From: Pseudomonas sp. B33.4
Lineage (GTDB): Bacteria; Pseudomonadota; Gammaproteobacteria; Pseudomonadales; Pseudomonadaceae
Direction of reading: 5' to 3'
Length of the DNA stretch: 64,000 bases
Assembly (NCBI RefSeq): GCF_034555375.1
Contig: NZ_CP140706.1
Location: 3,773,001 to 3,837,000, forward strand
Shown: piece after piece, positions 61,133 to 64,000 of the stretch
Numbering within the stretch: position 1 is the first letter of the stretch
How the letters are laid out: each line of letters starts with the position of its first letter
Program-made: the position numbers and the translations under genes
The notes under the pieces: model-generated
What the model was told of the DNA's origin: nothing
Seen by the model: the letters and a program-made list of their open reading frames with translations, nothing else
The model's database searches: none

Positions 61133-63091
61133 TTAATCCCGCGCCAACGCCTCAATCGGATCAAGCCGTGAAGCATTCCGTGCCGGCACAAAACCAAACA
61201 CAATGCCGATCAACGTCGAGCACACCACCGCCGTCAGCACCGACGCCAGCGAAAACACCATCTCCCACTCCTTGATAAACACCGAAAACAAATGCCCGAT
61301 CGCATACGACAGGGAAATCCCGATCGCCCCGCCCAACAGACAGACCATCACCGCCTCCACCAAAAACTGCTGACGAATGTCCGACTGCCGCGCGCCCACC
61401 GCCATGCGAATACCGATTTCCCGCGTACGCTCGGTCACCGACACCAGCATGATGTTCATCACTCCGATCCCCCCCACCACCAACGAAATCACTGCAATCA
61501 GCGACAGCAGCAACGCCAGTGAACGGCTGGTTTTCTGCACGGTCTGCAAGACGCTGTCGAGGTTGTTGGTGAAGAAATCCTTGGTGCCGTGGCGTTGCAG
61601 CAGCAGTTGGGTGACGTGTTCTTCCACCACTTTGCTCGGCTGGCCGTCCTTCATGCGCACGCTGATGCTGTCCAGATATCGCTGGCCCAACACCCGCCCG
61701 GCGGCGGTTTCATAAGGCACCCAGACGTTGAGGGTCTTGCCCGAGGCGAACAGGCTTTTATCCTGCGCGGCCACACCGATCACCGTGCACGGCAGGTTAC
61801 CGATCAGGATCACCTGGCCCAACGGATCCACGTCTTGCCCAAACAGGCGCTGCCGGGTGTTGTGATCGATGACCACCACCTGCGCCTGGCGCCGTGCATC
61901 GTTTTCGCTGAACGCAATACCCGCCGCCATCTTGATCCCGCGCACCTTGAAGTACTGATCGCTGACGCCATTGACCTGTGCATCCAGGTCGATATTGCGA
62001 TAGCGCAGCAACAGGCTGCGGCCGATCATCGGCGTGGCGCTGTCGACGTAATACAACTGATTCAGCGCGGTGACATCGGCCGGCGTCAGGGTTTCGATGG
62101 CGGCGGCACGTTTGTCGCCGTAACTGCTGCCGGGATAGACATCGATGGTGTTGCTGCCAATCGCGGCGATGTCCTTGAGCACGTAATTCTTGGCGCCCTC
62201 CCCGACCGCCGAAATCGACACCACTGAGGTGATGCCAATGACGATACCAAGCATGGTCAACAAGGTGCGCATGCGATGGGAAATCAACGCCACCCACGCC
62301 ATGGCGAACGCCTCTTTGAACAACCCGAGACTGGCAACAAGACGCCGGGAGGCGGTGGCTTTCGGCGTCACCGGTTCGTCGCTGAGCAGATGCGTAGTGT
62401 CGCGTTCGTTGGCGCGGTCGCTGAGGATTTCGCCGTCGCTGACTTCGATGATGCGCTCGGCGTTGGCCGCGACTTTCGGGTCGTGGGTCACCAGAATCAC
62501 CGTGTGCCCCGCCGCGTGCAGCTCCAGCAGGATGCGCATCACCTCTTTGCCGCTGGCGGTATCGAGGGCGCCGGTCGGTTCGTCGGCGAGGATCACTTCG
62601 CCGCCATTCATCAAGGCCCGGGCGATACTCACCCGCTGCTGCTGACCGCCGGAAAGCTGGCTCGGCCGATGCGCCAGGTGTCCCTCCAGGCCCAGCCGCG
62701 CCAACAATTCACGGGCACGGGCATGGCGCTGAAGCTGCGGCGTACCGGCGTAAATCGCCGGCATCTCAACGTTGTGCATCGCGCTCAAATGCGGCAGCAA
62801 GTGGTAACGCTGGAAGATGAAACCGAAGTAGTCACGGCGCAGTTCAGCCAGCGCCTGATTGTCCAGATCGCGGGTTTCCTGGCCGTTGATCCTGTAGCTG
62901 CCGGCGGTAGCGTAATCGAGGCAGCCGAGGATGTTCATCAGCGTCGATTTACCGGAACCCGAAGCGCCAATGATCGCGACCATTTCCCCGGCGTTGATTG
63001 TCAGGTTGATGTTTTTCAGCGCCAGAAATTCGCGGTCGCCGGCGGTGAAACTGCGGGTGATGCCGGTGAGCTGCAGCAGTGGCTCAGTCAT
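61133..63091 (-). CDS. macB: MacB-type ABC exporter (ATPase-permease)
   Basis: A 652-residue protein: an N-terminal ABC ATPase (Walker A GASGSGKSTLMN, signature LSGGQQQRVSIARAL, Walker B VILADEPTGALD), TM1 at about residue 280 (LLTMLGIVIGITSVVSISAV), a large periplasmic domain, and three C-terminal TMs with the ERTREIGIRMAVGAR loop. MacB works with MacA and an outer-membrane channel to push out macrolides, siderophores or lipopeptides from the periplasm. It starts two bases after the macA stop. Confidence 0.93.
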   Translation of the reverse strand: MTEPLLQLTGITRSFTAGDREFLALKNINLTINAGEMVAIIGASGSGKSTLMNILGCLDYATAGSYRINGQETRDLDNQALAELRRDYFGFIFQRYHLLPHLSAMHNVEMPAIYAGTPQLQRHARARELLARLGLEGHLAHRPSQLSGGQQQRVSIARALMNGGEVILADEPTGALDTASGKEVMRILLELHAAGHTVILVTHDPKVAANAERIIEVSDGEILSDRANERDTTHLLSDEPVTPKATASRRLVASLGLFKEAFAMAWVALISHRMRTLLTMLGIVIGITSVVSISAVGEGAKNYVLKDIAAIGSNTIDVYPGSSYGDKRAAAIETLTPADVTALNQLYYVDSATPMIGRSLLLRYRNIDLDAQVNGVSDQYFKVRGIKMAAGIAFSENDARRQAQVVVIDHNTRQRLFGQDVDPLGQVILIGNLPCTVIGVAAQDKSLFASGKTLNVWVPYETAAGRVLGQRYLDSISVRMKDGQPSKVVEEHVTQLLLQRHGTKDFFTNNLDSVLQTVQKTSRSLALLLSLIAVISLVVGGIGVMNIMLVSVTERTREIGIRMAVGARQSDIRQQFLVEAVMVCLLGGAIGISLSYAIGHLFSVFIKEWEMVFSLASVLTAVVCSTLIGIVFGFVPARNASRLDPIEALARD

Positions 63092-63093
63092 GC

Positions 63094-64000
63094 TCAGGCC
63101 CCCGCTACATTGGTCAGCGGATCACCGATGACCACGCGATCACCTTCCGCCAAGCCGTCATTGATCTGCACTTTGACGTTGTTGTTGATCCCGGTCTGCA
63201 CATTGCGCGACTGCGCGTGGCCCTTGGCATCCAGCACCCTTACAGGGAAGCTGCCATCGGCATTGCGCGGGCCGAGCGCCGCCACCGGCACGGTCAGCAC
63301 AGCCTTGGCGGTGTCGAGGATAATGCGCACCTGCGCGGTCATCGAAATGCGCAAACGATGGTCGGGGTTCGGCACCTCGAACAAGGCGTTGTAGAACACC
63401 GCGCTGCTTTGTTTCGGCGTACCGGCGGGCGGCGTTTCGAGGAAATTCTGTGGCGCCGGGTCCGTGCCGCGCAATTTTGCGTAGTAGCGTTTGTCCTCGC
63501 CAAGAATGGTGAAATACACTTCTTGCCCCGGCGCAATGTGGATCACATCGGCCTCGGACACCTGCGCCTTGACCGTCATGGTGTCCAGATCCGCCAGTTT
63601 CAGCAGGACCGGCGCCAGTTGGCTGGCGATCACCGTTTGCCCTTCCTGCGTCACCACACCGACCACATCACCATCGATCGGCGCAACAATCCGCGTGTAG
63701 GCCAGATTGACCTTGGCCGTGTCGATCTGGATATGCGCACTTTTGATCTGCGCATCCAGCGACATCAGGTTAGCCTGCTGCACCTGATAATCCGACTCGG
63801 CGGTTTCGAAATCCTGGCGCGAGATCGACGCGTCGTCCTGCAAGTTCTTGTAGCGCTCGTAAATCGCTTTGGTCTGCCTCAGTTGAGCCTGGGTCGCGCG
63901 TCTTTGCGCTTGCAGGTTTTCCTCATCAACCTGGGCCTGACGCAGGGTGTTCTGCAACACCAGCGGATCGATTTCCGCCAGCCACTGGCCCTTCTTCACC
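63094..64000 (-). CDS. macA: MacA-type periplasmic adaptor, C-terminal part (5' truncated by window)
   Basis: At least 302 residues of a membrane-fusion protein. The frame is open through the right end, and the GTG at 63999 is an internal Val codon, not a start. Seen are the end of the lipoyl half (GQWLAEIDP), a long alpha-hairpin (TQAQLRQTKAIYERYKNLQD), the second lipoyl half (VNLAYTRIVAPIDGDVVGVV) and the beta-barrel and membrane-proximal domains. It links MacB to a TolC-like channel. macA-macB are translationally adjacent. Confidence 0.93.
   Translation of the reverse strand, partial: VKKGQWLAEIDPLVLQNTLRQAQVDEENLQAQRRATQAQLRQTKAIYERYKNLQDDASISRQDFETAESDYQVQQANLMSLDAQIKSAHIQIDTAKVNLAYTRIVAPIDGDVVGVVTQEGQTVIASQLAPVLLKLADLDTMTVKAQVSEADVIHIAPGQEVYFTILGEDKRYYAKLRGTDPAPQNFLETPPAGTPKQSSAVFYNALFEVPNPDHRLRISMTAQVRIILDTAKAVLTVPVAALGPRNADGSFPVRVLDAKGHAQSRNVQTGINNNVKVQINDGLAEGDRVVIGDPLTNVAGA

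Noticed and set aside
1..64000. CRISPR arrays, integrases, phage genes, rRNA or tRNA genes
   Set aside because: None was found: no regularly spaced repeats with unique spacers, no integrase or structural phage motifs, and no complete tRNA fold.

Overview
The window looks like the chromosome of a fluorescent Pseudomonas (P. fluorescens complex). The reasons are high GC with strong third-position bias, typical Pseudomonas REP/REPIN hairpins, benABCD-catBCA, a 4-hydroxyproline catabolic cluster, a galactose dehydrogenase that I recognise as the P. fluorescens Gal type, and Pseudomonas-restricted small families. It is mostly accessory metabolism and regulation, with no rRNA or tRNA gene that I can support.

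Layout. 1-1.6 kb: end of an MscS channel, a DUF3574 lipoprotein and a MITE-like repeat. 1.5-13.5 kb, all leftward: a 2OG-Fe(II) oxygenase, a methionine-type ABC importer, a ribose-type ABC importer, a molybdopterin sulfite-oxidase-like protein, a TonB receptor and an APC permease; the common substrate is unknown. 13.9-21.2 kb, leftward: benR and benABCD-catBCA, taking benzoate through catechol and muconate to 3-oxoadipate enol-lactone, with two BenR half-sites before benA. 21.4-22.05 kb: a 32-residue peptide gene with a self-sequestered ribosome-binding site, and a divergent ~85-nt RNA whose predicted 5' end is complementary to the peptide's 5' UTR. This looks like a tisB/istR-type type I toxin-antitoxin locus and is the most interesting item here.

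22-25.3 kb: a MarR-GNAT fusion, a lipoprotein, an AraC regulator, a LysE exporter and a small unknown protein. 25.4-32.9 kb: hydroxyproline catabolism (AraC-PAS regulator, permease, epimerase, deaminase, semialdehyde dehydrogenase, D-Hyp dehydrogenase). 33-41.2 kb: SDRs, AraC and LysR regulators, Gal, a YahK-like alcohol dehydrogenase, TrmK, a tautomerase and a DsbA-like protein. 41.3-42.4 kb: a broken Fic module. 42.4-50.3 kb: an isochorismatase-fold hydrolase, TetR/SDR/hydrolase/quinone-reductase genes, a TonB receptor relic, and a NemR-like regulon in which three matching operators link a TetR gene, a DJ-1/PfpI gene and an Old Yellow Enzyme.

50.5-57.7 kb: a (6-4)-type FeS photolyase behind a LitR-like box, a hybrid histidine kinase, a diguanylate cyclase and an MFS transporter. 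57.8-64 kb: a near-identical second copy of the isochorismatase cassette, a LuxR-type regulator, two DUF6124-like small proteins, two MITEs, and macB with part of macA running off the right end. LuxR next to macAB resembles the edge of cyclic-lipopeptide gene clusters; this is inference, because the biosynthetic genes would lie outside the window.

Repeats: four REPIN-like hairpin pairs and five MITE-like elements of 160-215 bp. One MITE encodes the last residues of the APC permease and another supplies a stop codon.
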